From the NCBI GenBank assembly GCA_029298735.1, contig JANSLP010000085.1, positions 1 through 64,000 of the forward strand: a DNA stretch of 64,000 bases, written 5' to 3'. The notes under the pieces were generated by a model. The model was not told the DNA's origin. It made no database searches and was given only the letters and a program-made list of their open reading frames with translations. The translations under genes and the position numbers were made by a program. The stretch is from Ophiostoma sp. CBS 140.51. Lineage: Eukaryota > Ascomycota > Sordariomycetes > Ophiostomatales > Ophiostomataceae. Position 1 is the first letter of the stretch; each line of letters starts with the position of its first letter. Positions 20,656-31,094 of this stretch are shown here, one piece after another.

Positions 20656-22119
20656 ATGGTGAGGTTGTACAGATGTATTAATGAAGAGGCATGGGATCTA
20701 CTGCTGGGAAGCTACGGCGTTTGGTGTTTTATTGTCACGGGTTTATATTTCCTCGGATATTTATGATCATAATAATTGAGTTTGTCGATCTGACTGCTAA
20801 AAAACAGCGTGGCACCTGCTCTTCTGCAAATAAGTGGTAATGGTCTTTGAATATATTGTTCTGACAGAATCTTTCTCAACCGACACCGGCAATTCAGCCG
20901 AGAGTCGCCAGCCAAATTGCATGTGGCCGCCATGTTCTTTTCCCTCTTCTGTCTTCCTGTGATCACCATTGGGCAACCGTAAAGACATTGTTTCTGCCGT
21001 GATTCCGCCCCCTATTCCGATCGATTTCAGCATACAGGTTGCACACCCCTGCAACTGCACCTATTCGGTGGATGCACCGCTATTAGTGGTGTCGCATGGG
21101 GGCCAAAGTGGGAAAAGGCAAGAAAGAGAGACAGAAAAAGAACCTTAAAAGGAAGGAACAATAGAGTTGTCGCCCATCGCAAGTTAGCAAAAAGGAAAAG
21201 GGTCAAACAAAGTGCACATAAAACTAAGAGACACTGCTTCCATCTTACTCCGTCGTACATATAACAACACGACACACTGATCAAACGAGGCCAGACAGCA
21301 AACTCCACCAACGAGTCGCAATGTCAGAGACTCGACAGTAAATAAAAGTCTTGGCGAAATCGAAACTGGCCGCACCACGTTGCGCTAGGGGTGTTCTCGA
21401 TCGGTCCGTAACAGTTAGTCAGGGGCTGGGCAGAAGGTTTAGAGGCCGAGAAAACGGTAAAACTGTGGGGTGAGCTGTCTATCTTCAAGGACTTGAGGTC
21501 CCTTGAGGTTGAAGGTCAAAGAGTGACTTGCCGCCGGGTCCCTTCTTGTCTTTCCGAAAAGGTGGCGTTCCCAAAAGGGACATGACCTTTCTTTAGTTCT
21601 TTGGTTCTGAGCATTCTTCTTTATTGATCTACTTGTTCCGTTTCTCTCTCTCTTTCACACATCTTACTTCCCGTCTTTTATCTCTCCCGCCCAGAAATCG
21701 AGAAACACAGCTGTCCTTTCTGAAGTGTCTTTGCGCGTCGAATTGCCAAGAAGTCGGCGTCTCTTGTCCCTCGTTAAAATAATCTGATAATTCCCTTTTG
21801 GTATTCCCATCAGTTCCTTCCATTTCCGTTGTTTTGTCGTTCTTTCCGGTTTTCTCTGCTTCTCTCTTCTTTCCTCTCCTTCCTTGTTACAGCGCTGTTG
21901 TCCCTTTCGCTCCTTCCTCGTGTCCTTGTGCACAGTTCTCCGCTCCTTCCGTCACCCTCGTATCACCACATACCACGTCTCACCCAAGAAATGCCCACGT
22001 GAATAAAGCTTCTCCTTTTCCCACCCAGCCTCCTCGCGAGGTCATGTTGACAGAGGCGTGACGAGAGCAAGATACGACAACGACCAAAATCGTCTTCACC
22101 ACCAACGACTTCCTCCACC
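20656..22119. other. Intergenic region and promoter of the GH92 gene
   Basis: The proximal 530 bp before the GH92 ATG (about 21590-21960 especially) is rich in C and T on the plus strand, a typical fungal promoter signature. No coding sequence is supported in the remainder. Confidence 0.45.
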
Positions 22120-24819
22120 ATGTCGCTTATTCGTGTCTTTGGCCGGCGACGCAGCCGTCTCGCCGTGCTCATGCTCTTTGCTTTCGGTGTGCTGATGCTG
22201 CTTCCGACGCCGCGGCATGAGCTTGGCAATGCCTTGTATTTCGCCCTCTTCTCACCGTCCAGCCATCTCCCACTGTCGACGCTCTCTTCGTCCTTCTCTT
22301 CGGGGGGCTCCTTCGACGTCGTCCGCTACATCAACCCGCTTATCGGTACCGTCAATGGCGGTCACGTCTTCCCTGGTGCCACCCTACCGTATGGCATGGC
22401 CAAGGCTGTGGCCGATACCAACAGTCCAGCCGAAAATGCTGCTGGTTTTGTTTCTGACTATAGCAAGATTATTGGCTTCTCACACCTGCACGACTCGGGC
22501 ACCGGCGGCAGTCCGTCCATGGGCCAGTTCCCCATCTTTGTGCACCCGGGCTGCCCGCAAGACAACTACAGCAAGTGCGAATATCCGGCCTTTCGACGTG
22601 CCGTTGTCCGGCGCAACAACACCGCTCGGGCTAGCCCAGGCTACTTTGCTATTGAGCTCAACAACTCGGTCAGTGCAGAGATGACGGCGACACAGCATGC
22701 AGCGCTCTACCGGTTCTCCTTTCCGGATGCCGTGGCGGCAGATGCTGTGGCCGCGAAGACTGCCAGGTCACAAAAGACGCCCAGCGCATCGACGTCGCCT
22801 CTTTCGCCTCCTTCGCCTCTCCAGCTATGGTGCGGCGACGCATACGTGCCTTACAGTCCATTGGTCATGATTGACCTGACTGATCTCGGCAACTCACGCA
22901 CCGGTGGCGGCATCCAGGTCTACCCCGAGTCCGGCCGTATTATTGGCGACGGCCTCTACCAGCCGTCTTTTGGTATGGGCCAGTACTCGGCCTTTTTCTG
23001 TGCTGACTTTAAGGGTGCCACGATCCGCAAGACGGGCGTATTTGCCGGCACACGTGCTTCGGACGCCGTCAATTTTGTCGGCAACCTGGGAGAGGGCTTT
23101 TTTAGAGATCCACGAGGTGCGGCTGGCGCCTGGATCCAATTTGAGCCTCCTGCACCAGGCTCTGACCACACGATCACGGCCCGTGTCGGCCTATCTTTCA
23201 TCTCGACGGACCAGGCTTGTGCCAACGCTGAGGCCGAGATCCCCGACTGGGACTTTGACGGCACAGTCCATGCCGCCCAAAATGCCTGGCGGGATAAACT
23301 GTCCCCCATCAAAGTCGACGCCACTGGTATTTCTGCAGATATGCAGACGACGTTCTGGTCCGGTCTGTACCGCACACTGCTCTCGCCACAAAACTACACG
23401 GGTGAGAACCAGAAATGGGTCTCGGATGAGCCGTACTACGACTCCTTTTACTGCATCTGGGACTCGTTCCGTGCCCAACATCCACTACTCACCATCATAG
23501 ATCCGCCTGCTCAGACAGAAATGGTGCGTGCACTTCTCGACATATTTAGGCACGATGGCAAATTGCCGGACTGTCGCATGAGCTTCTGCAAAGGCTACAC
23601 ACAGGGCGGATCTAACGCCGACGTCGTCGTGGCTGACGCTTTTCTGAAGAACCTCACCGAAGGCATCGACTGGGCCACGGCATATGCCGCTGTGGTCTCG
23701 GATGCTGAGGTCGAGCCTGGTTTCTGGGGCGTTGAAGGTCGCGGCAGTCTTGAAAGTTACCATGCGCTTGGCTACATTCCCTGGAACGACAACGATATCA
23801 ACGGCACGGGCCCTATGAGCCGTACTATTTCGCGGCTGGTAGAGTACGCCTATGACGACTTTGCAATCTCGCTGCTGGCCAAGGGGTTGCTGGCACTGGG
23901 TGGAATCAAGAGTCCAGATAAGCCGTCTGGTCAGCAGACACTCGGTCAAACGTCGCCGAGTACAGACTTGACACCGGCCCGGCTGGCTGCCGACGCCGAG
24001 AAATACCACGGTCGTGGCGCCAACTGGCGAAACATCTGGAACGCTGAGCAGCACGACCTGTACCGCGACACACAGGACGAGGTCGTGCAGAGCGACTTTG
24101 TGGGCTTTTTGCAGCCACGCCTTATGAATGGTTCCTGGCGTTACCACAACACGCGCCGCTGCAGTCCCATCTTTGACATGCACAGCTGTTACTACGACAC
24201 GGCCTATGATACCTATGAGGGCAGTCCGTGGCTGTACTCGTTTTATGCCCCGCAAGATATGCGCACACTCGTTCGCCTTATGGGCGGCCCTGCCGAGTTT
24301 GCCCGCCGTCTACATTACTTCCACGAGTCCGGCATCGCCTATATGGGTAACGAACAGACATTTTTGCCCGTCTTCCAGTTCCACTACGCCGGCCGGCCCG
24401 CTCTCAGCAGTTATTGGGCGCACCGCTACATTCCGAGTTTGTTCAATGCCACGGTCAACGGAATTCCGGGCAACGACGACTGCGCCATGGGTGCCTTTTC
24501 GGCGTTTGTCTACATGGGCTTCTTCCCTGTGGCGGGACAGAATGTCTATCTGTTGACACCACCCTTTTTCAAGGAGGTCCGGATCCGTGCACGCAACGGC
24601 CGCGACGCCGTCTTCCGCGTAATCAACTTTGACCCCATGTACAACAGCAAGTACATACAGAGCGCAACACTCGACGGCAAACCGTACACACGAAACTGGA
24701 TCACACACGATATCTTCTTAACAGGCGGTGTGATGGAGTACACAGTCGGGCCCGAGGAGAGTGCCTGGGGCACAAACGAGGAAGACCTGCCGCCAAGTTA
24801 CTATGGACTATCACAGTAA
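22120..24819 (+). CDS. GH92 alpha-mannosidase, type II membrane-anchored
   Basis: Glycoside hydrolase family 92, calcium-dependent inverting exo-alpha-mannosidases, most often alpha-1,2 specific. Intronless, 899 residues. A hydrophobic stretch at about 13-31 after a basic start (RRRSR) predicts a signal anchor, so the enzyme is probably in the secretory pathway lumen or outer membrane face. Family blocks in order: INPLIGT and GGHVFPGATLPYGM (about 73-96), GFSHLHDSGTGG, WDSFRAQHPLL, a CKGYTQGGSNADVV segment, GNDDCAMGAFSAF (usually GNDDCGQMSAW in the family) and the C-terminal FFKEVRI strand. The relatively Ser/Pro/Ala-rich insert near 205-235 looks like a surface loop. Likely works on the same glycans as the neighbouring GH125 product. 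Confidence 0.93.
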   Translation: MSLIRVFGRRRSRLAVLMLFAFGVLMLLPTPRHELGNALYFALFSPSSHLPLSTLSSSFSSGGSFDVVRYINPLIGTVNGGHVFPGATLPYGMAKAVADTNSPAENAAGFVSDYSKIIGFSHLHDSGTGGSPSMGQFPIFVHPGCPQDNYSKCEYPAFRRAVVRRNNTARASPGYFAIELNNSVSAEMTATQHAALYRFSFPDAVAADAVAAKTARSQKTPSASTSPLSPPSPLQLWCGDAYVPYSPLVMIDLTDLGNSRTGGGIQVYPESGRIIGDGLYQPSFGMGQYSAFFCADFKGATIRKTGVFAGTRASDAVNFVGNLGEGFFRDPRGAAGAWIQFEPPAPGSDHTITARVGLSFISTDQACANAEAEIPDWDFDGTVHAAQNAWRDKLSPIKVDATGISADMQTTFWSGLYRTLLSPQNYTGENQKWVSDEPYYDSFYCIWDSFRAQHPLLTIIDPPAQTEMVRALLDIFRHDGKLPDCRMSFCKGYTQGGSNADVVVADAFLKNLTEGIDWATAYAAVVSDAEVEPGFWGVEGRGSLESYHALGYIPWNDNDINGTGPMSRTISRLVEYAYDDFAISLLAKGLLALGGIKSPDKPSGQQTLGQTSPSTDLTPARLAADAEKYHGRGANWRNIWNAEQHDLYRDTQDEVVQSDFVGFLQPRLMNGSWRYHNTRRCSPIFDMHSCYYDTAYDTYEGSPWLYSFYAPQDMRTLVRLMGGPAEFARRLHYFHESGIAYMGNEQTFLPVFQFHYAGRPALSSYWAHRYIPSLFNATVNGIPGNDDCAMGAFSAFVYMGFFPVAGQNVYLLTPPFFKEVRIRARNGRDAVFRVINFDPMYNSKYIQSATLDGKPYTRNWITHDIFLTGGVMEYTVGPEESAWGTNEEDLPPSYYGLSQ

Positions 24820-25008
24820 AAACCGACGAGAAACAAAAAGGAGAAAGGAGAAAGGAACGAGAAAAGAGCGCCGATGACGCCCATGATACCACTATATATT
24901 GTACATATTTTGCCATTTACATTTACATCTATCATTTACCATTTTTTGAAAATCCAAAACGAGAACCAAAAATCATACATACAAAATGAAGGGTGCCCAA
25001 GAGTCGAC

Positions 25009-26367
25009 TCAAAAGTCGATCGTCAACTCATCCTCATCGTCATCCTTTTCAGCATCTTCGTCACGATTTTCCTCTTCGTCCTCGTCTTCTTCTTTCTCAT
25101 CACCATCATCCTCGCCCTCCTCACTGTCAGAGTCGTCACCAGGGTCGGGCATGACAATGCGGTTCAAATGTGATATAAAGGGCTCCAGCGCACGCAGCAT
25201 CTCAACCAACTGGTCTTGCCCGTCGGCGTCGGTAAACACGCTGTCCGGAATCTTCTTGTGCATCGTGTAGTTGCGCAGCTTCAACAGCTCAATGTCCCGG
25301 TGGTCGGCACTAAAACCCAGCGGCTTCTTCTTGAGGGCGCTTTTGGCATTGGCCTTGGCAAACGCCTTTTTAATGGCCTTTTCATTGGGCTTGCCCGTCG
25401 ACACGCCGGCGCCCTTGAGCCACGTCTTGCGGAGTGACTCGTTGTCCATCAGCATTCGCCGCCACCGTTGCGGCCGCTCGTCAATGCTGGCCCGCAGCAG
25501 CCGCAGTGCATCATTCTCCGGGTGCCACAGCCCGCCACCCACAAAGCACGAGCCTGGTTCGCAGTGCAGATAATAACACGCATATGGTCCCTTCTTTCCT
25601 GTGCGCGACCATGCCGCCGAGAAGTGCGGCTTGTAGGGCCGCTTGTCCTTGCTGAAGCGGACGTCGCGGTAGATGCGAAACACAATGTCCTTTGCGGGCA
25701 ACTCAGGAATGGTCTCGTCGGCGTCGGCGGCAATGCGCATACCCAGCGTGTCGACATACGACAGCCAGTCCTTTTGCGCGCGGCGGAACTCGGCATCACA
25801 GCCCTTGAGCCACTCGCGACGATTGTTGGCTTTCAGCTCTTTGAGGAAGTGCATCGTCACCGGGTGGACGGTCTCGTCGGCATAGTCGACGCCGCCGAGG
25901 TCGTGCAGCTTTTTGTGCGGGATGAAGGTGACTTTGGGCGCAGCGTCCGAGTCGGAATCATCGTCAGACTCTTCCTTGTGCTTGCGGCCATTCTTGGCAC
26001 CACTCTTTGCGCCATTCTTGCTAGATATCTTGCCAGAAGACTTCACCACCTTCTCTTCTTCATAGTCGTCGGCATCGTCGTCTTCGTTGTCCTCATCGCC
26101 GTCTTCCTCCTCCTCCTCCTCGTCTTCTTCCTCTTTGTAGGAGTCGGCATCGCTGTCGCCGCTGTCGTCGACCTGCCGACGGGCGCCGTTCTTTGCTTTC
26201 GACGCTGAAGCCGATTTCTTGGCCCGCTTTCCAGGCCGGTAGTCGAGATCCACGTCCGAGTCGTCGCCTTCAAAGTATTGGCTCGTCTGGCCAGAAAGAC
26301 TGATGCGGGTCGATCGTCGCCGGCCGGACGGCTCGGAAGTGGGAGGTGCCTGTCGTTTGGGGGGCAT
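25009..26367 (-). CDS. DUF2461 (TIGR02453) family protein with acidic tails
   Basis: Intronless, 452 residues. The first 150 are highly charged and disordered, with basic RRRSTR and GKRAKK patches (possible nuclear localisation signals) and a long Asp/Glu run. The middle (about 165-400) matches the DUF2461 family: LKANNRREWLKG, then VFRIYRDVRFSKDKRPYKPHFSAAW, then YLHCEPGSCFVGGGLW. The end is again an acidic run (EEGEDDGDEKEEDEDEEENR). The family occurs in bacteria and fungi and its biochemical role is not established. The nuclear-looking tails are common in fungal members. It ends 190 bp from the GH92 stop, tail to tail. Confidence 0.88.
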   Translation of the reverse strand: MPPKRQAPPTSEPSGRRRSTRISLSGQTSQYFEGDDSDVDLDYRPGKRAKKSASASKAKNGARRQVDDSGDSDADSYKEEEDEEEEEEDGDEDNEDDDADDYEEEKVVKSSGKISSKNGAKSGAKNGRKHKEESDDDSDSDAAPKVTFIPHKKLHDLGGVDYADETVHPVTMHFLKELKANNRREWLKGCDAEFRRAQKDWLSYVDTLGMRIAADADETIPELPAKDIVFRIYRDVRFSKDKRPYKPHFSAAWSRTGKKGPYACYYLHCEPGSCFVGGGLWHPENDALRLLRASIDERPQRWRRMLMDNESLRKTWLKGAGVSTGKPNEKAIKKAFAKANAKSALKKKPLGFSADHRDIELLKLRNYTMHKKIPDSVFTDADGQDQLVEMLRALEPFISHLNRIVMPDPGDDSDSEEGEDDGDEKEEDEDEEENRDEDAEKDDDEDELTIDF

Positions 26368-27474
26368 TGTGTGGGAGGTGATGACAATAGGTTAAGTTTG
26401 ATGGTTGATGATGATGGAAGATGAGATGGACAGCGAATTAATGAAGGAAAAGATGTCGCCATCTGGAAAAGTCGCGAAAACCGCCTCCTCCGATCCCCGA
26501 GTTGGCCAGTGGACGCGACAAAATCGGGGCTAGTCCGCTTTGGGCCACGTCGCTGAACACGCTGTCACGTGAATCAATTAAAGGGGTTGTCCACCACAGT
26601 CTCTCGAGCTGGCTGTACTTTCTCCATTTGGCAGTGTTCGCAAGCCCACCCTACAGGGCAGCATCTACTCCAACACTCCGGCTTTGCACGGGTCTTGTTT
26701 CAATTCTTCCTTTTCTCACGTTTCTCTCGTTTCTTTCTATCTCCGGGTCTCGCTTCCAGCGGCTCTCGTTGTTCACTTGGTCTTATGTTCTTTAGTTTGA
26801 TGTTTGGTCCCCTGGTCCCGTAGGGCGTTCGCTACGTTCGATACGGGGTAGATACGTTCTCTTGTCGAGCAGCTCCACAGGGCATGCACCGCTAAAAGGT
26901 GCCAAAAGAACCCGAAGCCACCAAACGACACCAAGCGAGGGGAAAGCGCCCTCTTGTGCTCCTGTCGCCCTATTACGTCGAACACGTTACATGGGGCCCT
27001 TTTTTGGTGGGCAAGCTTCCTACTGGCTCCAAGCTGTTCCTAGTTGCGCCCAGTTGCTCCTACTGGCACCAGTGTCTTTGGGTGTCTCTTGGGGTTTGGA
27101 CCTTTTTGGGGGGGATTTGGCGTGTTAACGTCTCTGGGGTGGATGCTGGATGTAACAATCGACTTTGGACTTTATCGACCTTTCGTCGTCCCATTGTATC
27201 GTATCGTGTTATCTGCCCGCCAAAGTAATTGGAGTCAGCGGAGAGCGGAGAAACAGAAAGCAAGGAACCAAAGAAATCAAAGAGGGAAACCTCGGACGTG
27301 ATACGAAGTGACCTTTAAATCTTCATCTGATACCTTTCCCAGAAAACATAAAGACGAGGTCGAAGCCGCTCCATCTTGAACTTGGCATCTGACTTCCCCA
27401 GACTCCAGACTCGACATCTCCACAACGCAACCTCTACACAAAACAACAGCACACCTCTTCCACCCCACTTCAAC
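26368..27474. other. Divergent intergenic region between DUF2461 and PhyH genes
   Basis: Holds both promoters. A pyrimidine-rich run lies at about 26690-26790. An imperfect 14-bp direct repeat, TCCTACTGGCWCCA, occurs at 27018-27031 and 27058-27071. No gene supported. Confidence 0.4.
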
Positions 27475-28428
27475 ATGACCGTCTCCGAAGACCCTTACCT
27501 GACCAGCCTCAAAGCGGACGGCTTTGTCGTCGTCCGCAACGTCGTCAGCGGCGACCAGCTCAAGGCCCTCCAGGAAGCCGCCATCCGTACCGCCAACAAG
27601 GCCCGCGCCGGCGACTGGCCGCATGTCCGCACCGTCGGCAAGCAGTTCCCGCCATGGGACCGGTGGGACCGGGCTGCAGCTGAAAAGGCGAAGGCCTCGA
27701 ACGGCGTCGACCAGCCTGGCATCTGGGGCGTGCAGCACTTGATGCGCCCGGAGATGGGCCCGCAAGACGCCGGCATTTTCACCCAGTCGTACTTTGCCCA
27801 GGACGGCGTGCTTGATGTGGCCAAGCGCGTGCTGGCATGCGGCGACGACGAGCTGGTCATGGAGCTGTACAACATGCTGGTGCGCCCGGACTACAAGGAC
27901 TATGAGCTGCGGTGGCACCGGGACGATATTGGGCCCGATGCGTCCCCCGAGGAAGAAATGGAGCGGCTGCAGGCACCCGCCTTCCATGCGCAGTGGAACC
28001 TGGCGTTATGGGACGATGCGAGCTTGATTGTGGTGCCCGGGTCGCACAAGCGGGCACGGACGGAGGGCGAGCGGGCGGCAGACCCGTACCAGGCGACGTT
28101 GCCGTGCGACAAGGCGGCCGGTCACCGCCCACAGCTGACAGTGCTGTTGGGCCCGGGTGACGCCGTCTTTTACAACAACAACATTCTGCACCGCGGTGTG
28201 TACCAGACCTCGGTGGAGCGGACGACGCTACACGGCTCCGTGGGCCATGTGGGCGGCAACGCGCTGCGGGCGCGCAATGTGTTGCAGCACGGTGTGGGTG
28301 ACTGGGTCGAGCAGTGCGATTTCAGCGTTCTGTCGGAGACGGAACGGGCACGGGCCGAGGGTATGCGTGCACGGCTGATCAAGATGGGCCGTGAGAGCGG
28401 CCCCGTTGGTTACTCTCTGAAGGATTAG
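27475..28428 (+). CDS. Phytanoyl-CoA dioxygenase (PhyH) family protein
   Basis: Predicted Fe(II)/2-oxoglutarate-dependent hydroxylase with a cupin fold, intronless, 317 residues, close to family size. The iron facial triad can be read as H148-x-D150 (in LRWHRDD) and H239 (in NNNILHRG), with Arg249 (SVERTTLHG) in the place that binds 2-oxoglutarate. All key residues are present, so it should be active. No signal peptide or targeting motif is seen. Fungal members act in very varied pathways, including secondary metabolism and amino acid or lipid hydroxylation, so the substrate is unknown. Start chosen at the first in-frame ATG in good context (CAACATGACC). The nearest neighbours are a DUF2461 gene and a GH55 gene, which do not suggest a pathway. 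Confidence 0.9.
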   Translation: MTVSEDPYLTSLKADGFVVVRNVVSGDQLKALQEAAIRTANKARAGDWPHVRTVGKQFPPWDRWDRAAAEKAKASNGVDQPGIWGVQHLMRPEMGPQDAGIFTQSYFAQDGVLDVAKRVLACGDDELVMELYNMLVRPDYKDYELRWHRDDIGPDASPEEEMERLQAPAFHAQWNLALWDDASLIVVPGSHKRARTEGERAADPYQATLPCDKAAGHRPQLTVLLGPGDAVFYNNNILHRGVYQTSVERTTLHGSVGHVGGNALRARNVLQHGVGDWVEQCDFSVLSETERARAEGMRARLIKMGRESGPVGYSLKD

Positions 28429-28751
28429 GCCAAAGAGGTGAGTCGATGAGTCGGACACATTCGGTCTTCATGATAATGAATATGGTGGAAGTAAAAAAAA
28501 ATAAATTGAACTCGAGAATCAAAATCAAAATGAAATAAATATATGACAAGGAAATGAAAATAGGACGAAGTATATCCAACGAAGTGAGTGAAGAACCAAA
28601 GCAACATCCGAACTCCAACGAGTAACCAAAATCCAATAAATAAAACAAAATCATCCAAATCCAAAACACCAGCAACGTCGTCGTCTACTTATTCTCAAAA
28701 GTTTCATCATCTCGTCAATTTGTTAGCCACGTCGCCGCTTTGCAGCTCCAT
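28429..28751. other. Convergent 3' region between PhyH and GH55 genes
   Basis: AT-rich 323 bp between two converging stops, with AATAAA-type signals on the plus strand (near 28500 and 28540). It serves as the shared terminator and polyadenylation region. No gene. Confidence 0.45.
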
Positions 28752-31094
28752 TTAGCTCTGGAACAGAGCAACCGTGTCCGGATATACATTCTCGTTATCC
28801 GCAGCACTGGCCAGCGATGTGCCGTCCTTGTCGAGCATGCTCGTCGCGCCAATGGTGTTGAGGTTGTAAATGTTGACCGTCGTCGAGCTGCCCTCAATCG
28901 AGGCAATGCGCGCCTGGCACGACCGGCCAGGGATACAGGTCTGAGCGTAGTTGCTAAAGAAGGAGTAGAGGCCAATTCCATAAACAAGAATAGTGTCGGA
29001 ATTGAGGATACGAATACCCCAGGCCATGGCGCACGTAGCATCGTTGCTGTCACAGCCCGAGAAATCGGGGTCGTTATACGTGGCGTTGGCCTCAAAGGGA
29101 ACGGTGGCGACCGGGTTCGGCTGGAAGTAGGGCGTCTCGGTCTGGACCTGGCCCATAAACACGTCGCGAGCAGCAGCGAACTGATACTGGTAGAGGGTGT
29201 GGTGCTCGGCAGCGGTGCCGACGAGCCAGACAGGGCCGGCAGACGACTCGACGTACAGACCACGGCCCGCGTAAATGGAAATCTGTGTGTTGTTCCAGTC
29301 GTCCATGTCGTGGTCGGCCGTCCAGATCCAGACGTTCTCGGCGTAGACGGCGGCAGCGGCCTCGGTAATATGCATGGACATGAAGGCGCCAATGCACTCG
29401 GTGTTGACGGTGGATGACTGAGGGTTCTTGAGGCATTCGGCGACCTGCAGCTTGGAACCGGCGAAACCGCCAACGCGAGTGTGGACGTCCCAGAGACCGC
29501 CGAGGTTCGACGAAGCCGACGCGTCCAGGTTCCACTGGATCAGGATGGCACCGGCCTGGGCACCCTGCGTCGCCAAGACAAAGTCGGAGAGCTCAACAGT
29601 GCCCTGCTCGCCCGAAGTAGCGCCAACCTGGAGCAGCGGCTGTGGGTTGCTGTCGCTCTTGAAGAAGGAATCGCCGCCGGCCATGATGACAGGGTAAGCC
29701 TCGCCGACAATACGGGCGCCGGGCGGGATGGTGAGCGTCGACGTGACCAGGTACAGGCCGTAGTCGATGTAAACGACGTTGCCGGTGCGGGTGGCAAAGT
29801 TGATGACCTCCTGCAGAGCAGCAGTGTCGTCGGTGACACCGTCACCCTTGGCACCGGCCGCACGAGCGCTCATAAAGTGGCAGGCACGGAGAGTCTCGTA
29901 CTGCGGCTTGGCACGGGCGTAATAAGAGCCAGGGACACCGGCGGCGGCAGCCACAGGGTTGCCCGAGGCCAGCAGAGAAGACGGGCGCTCGTTGCCGTTG
30001 AAGCCGCCCTGGAGCGACGTGGGACCGTTGGGGATGTACTGGTGGCCCTGGCCCCAAGCGGCGACGGTCACGGCAGCGCCACCAGTCAGCAGGTTGCCAT
30101 CCGGGGTTTGAACAATGACGGGAACCTGGTTGGCCACAATGTTCTCGAGAATAATACTGCCGGCAGTAGTGGGCTGGGACACGTTGGGCACATATGCCGA
30201 AACAATAGCGACGTTGACGCTCGTAAAGGCACTGTCAAAGACGGTGATGGAGCCGACCGACTGAGCGCTGCTGCCACCGGAAGAGATGTTGAGACCGACC
30301 ACACAGTTCTTGATATCAAGTCCGTAGTAGGTCCAGCCCCAGTCCCAGAGCTGGTTGATGGCCGTGACACAGCTGTCAAAAGCCAGGTTACGCATGGTAA
30401 ACTGCTGGTTGCCGAGGGACGCACCAATGGCACCACCCTCAAAGGTCAGGTCCGTCATGAAGCCACCGCTGCCGCTCTCAATAAAGAGACCAATGTGAGC
30501 AACACCAGCCGTTGTGGGCATGACAAACTTAACATTCTGCAGGCTCGTAGCCTGGGCCGTCGGCCAGTGGATACCGTAGGCAAGCGTAGCGGCGTCAATG
30601 GCCGTGGTGTCGATAACAAAGTTGCGAATCTGGCGGTAGAAGAGGTTGGTCGACAGCCAGTTGGGATCCGGGCTGTTGTAGTATGGGTCACCGTCGATGA
30701 GACCGAGGCCGGTGAAAGAAGAGGCTGCCTTGAGGGTGGGCGGGCTGTTTGCGTCACCAATGAGCAGTGTCATGTAGGCGGGCAGAATCGAGGTGGACAG
30801 AACATAGGTGCCGGCCGGGAAGTAAACAACGGCGGGCGTGGTGGTGGACGACTGGCAGCCCTGGCCGCAGCGGTTGCCGTCCGAAATGGCGGCGTTGATG
30901 GCGTCCGAGTCGTCGGTCACGCCGTCACCCTTGGCGCCGTAGTCCTTGACGTTGCGGAACACAACGTAGCCGTCCTCGGCGTATGGAGCAAAGCCCTGGT
31001 GCGCGACCTCTTCCATCCAGAACGTTGCATGGATGGCGGCCGTGAAGTAGCCCAGCAGGGCCAGCAGCACCAGCGAAGGTGATACAGACTTCAT
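28752..31094 (-). CDS. Secreted GH55 exo-beta-1,3-glucanase
   Basis: Glycoside hydrolase family 55, which releases glucose or gentiobiose from beta-1,3-glucans such as fungal wall glucan and laminarin. Intronless, 780 residues, a usual length. A signal peptide (MKSVSPSLVLLALLGYFTAA) ends near residue 23, which decides the start at 31094; the frame continues upstream only with a non-ATG codon. Two pectate-lyase-3 type beta-helix repeats open with related motifs, KDYGAKGDGVTDDSDAI (about 50) and AGAKGDGVTDDTAAL (about 420), the paired solenoid typical of GH55. Several NxS/T sites fit secretion. Its role could be wall remodelling, nutrient recovery or mycoparasitism. Confidence 0.94.
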   Translation of the reverse strand: MKSVSPSLVLLALLGYFTAAIHATFWMEEVAHQGFAPYAEDGYVVFRNVKDYGAKGDGVTDDSDAINAAISDGNRCGQGCQSSTTTPAVVYFPAGTYVLSTSILPAYMTLLIGDANSPPTLKAASSFTGLGLIDGDPYYNSPDPNWLSTNLFYRQIRNFVIDTTAIDAATLAYGIHWPTAQATSLQNVKFVMPTTAGVAHIGLFIESGSGGFMTDLTFEGGAIGASLGNQQFTMRNLAFDSCVTAINQLWDWGWTYYGLDIKNCVVGLNISSGGSSAQSVGSITVFDSAFTSVNVAIVSAYVPNVSQPTTAGSIILENIVANQVPVIVQTPDGNLLTGGAAVTVAAWGQGHQYIPNGPTSLQGGFNGNERPSSLLASGNPVAAAAGVPGSYYARAKPQYETLRACHFMSARAAGAKGDGVTDDTAALQEVINFATRTGNVVYIDYGLYLVTSTLTIPPGARIVGEAYPVIMAGGDSFFKSDSNPQPLLQVGATSGEQGTVELSDFVLATQGAQAGAILIQWNLDASASSNLGGLWDVHTRVGGFAGSKLQVAECLKNPQSSTVNTECIGAFMSMHITEAAAAVYAENVWIWTADHDMDDWNNTQISIYAGRGLYVESSAGPVWLVGTAAEHHTLYQYQFAAARDVFMGQVQTETPYFQPNPVATVPFEANATYNDPDFSGCDSNDATCAMAWGIRILNSDTILVYGIGLYSFFSNYAQTCIPGRSCQARIASIEGSSTTVNIYNLNTIGATSMLDKDGTSLASAADNENVYPDTVALFQS

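Noticed and set aside
29481..31082. Plus-strand 533-codon open frame opposite GH55
   Set aside because: Antisense shadow caused by strong third-position bias of the GH55 gene; no family signature and no plausible start context.
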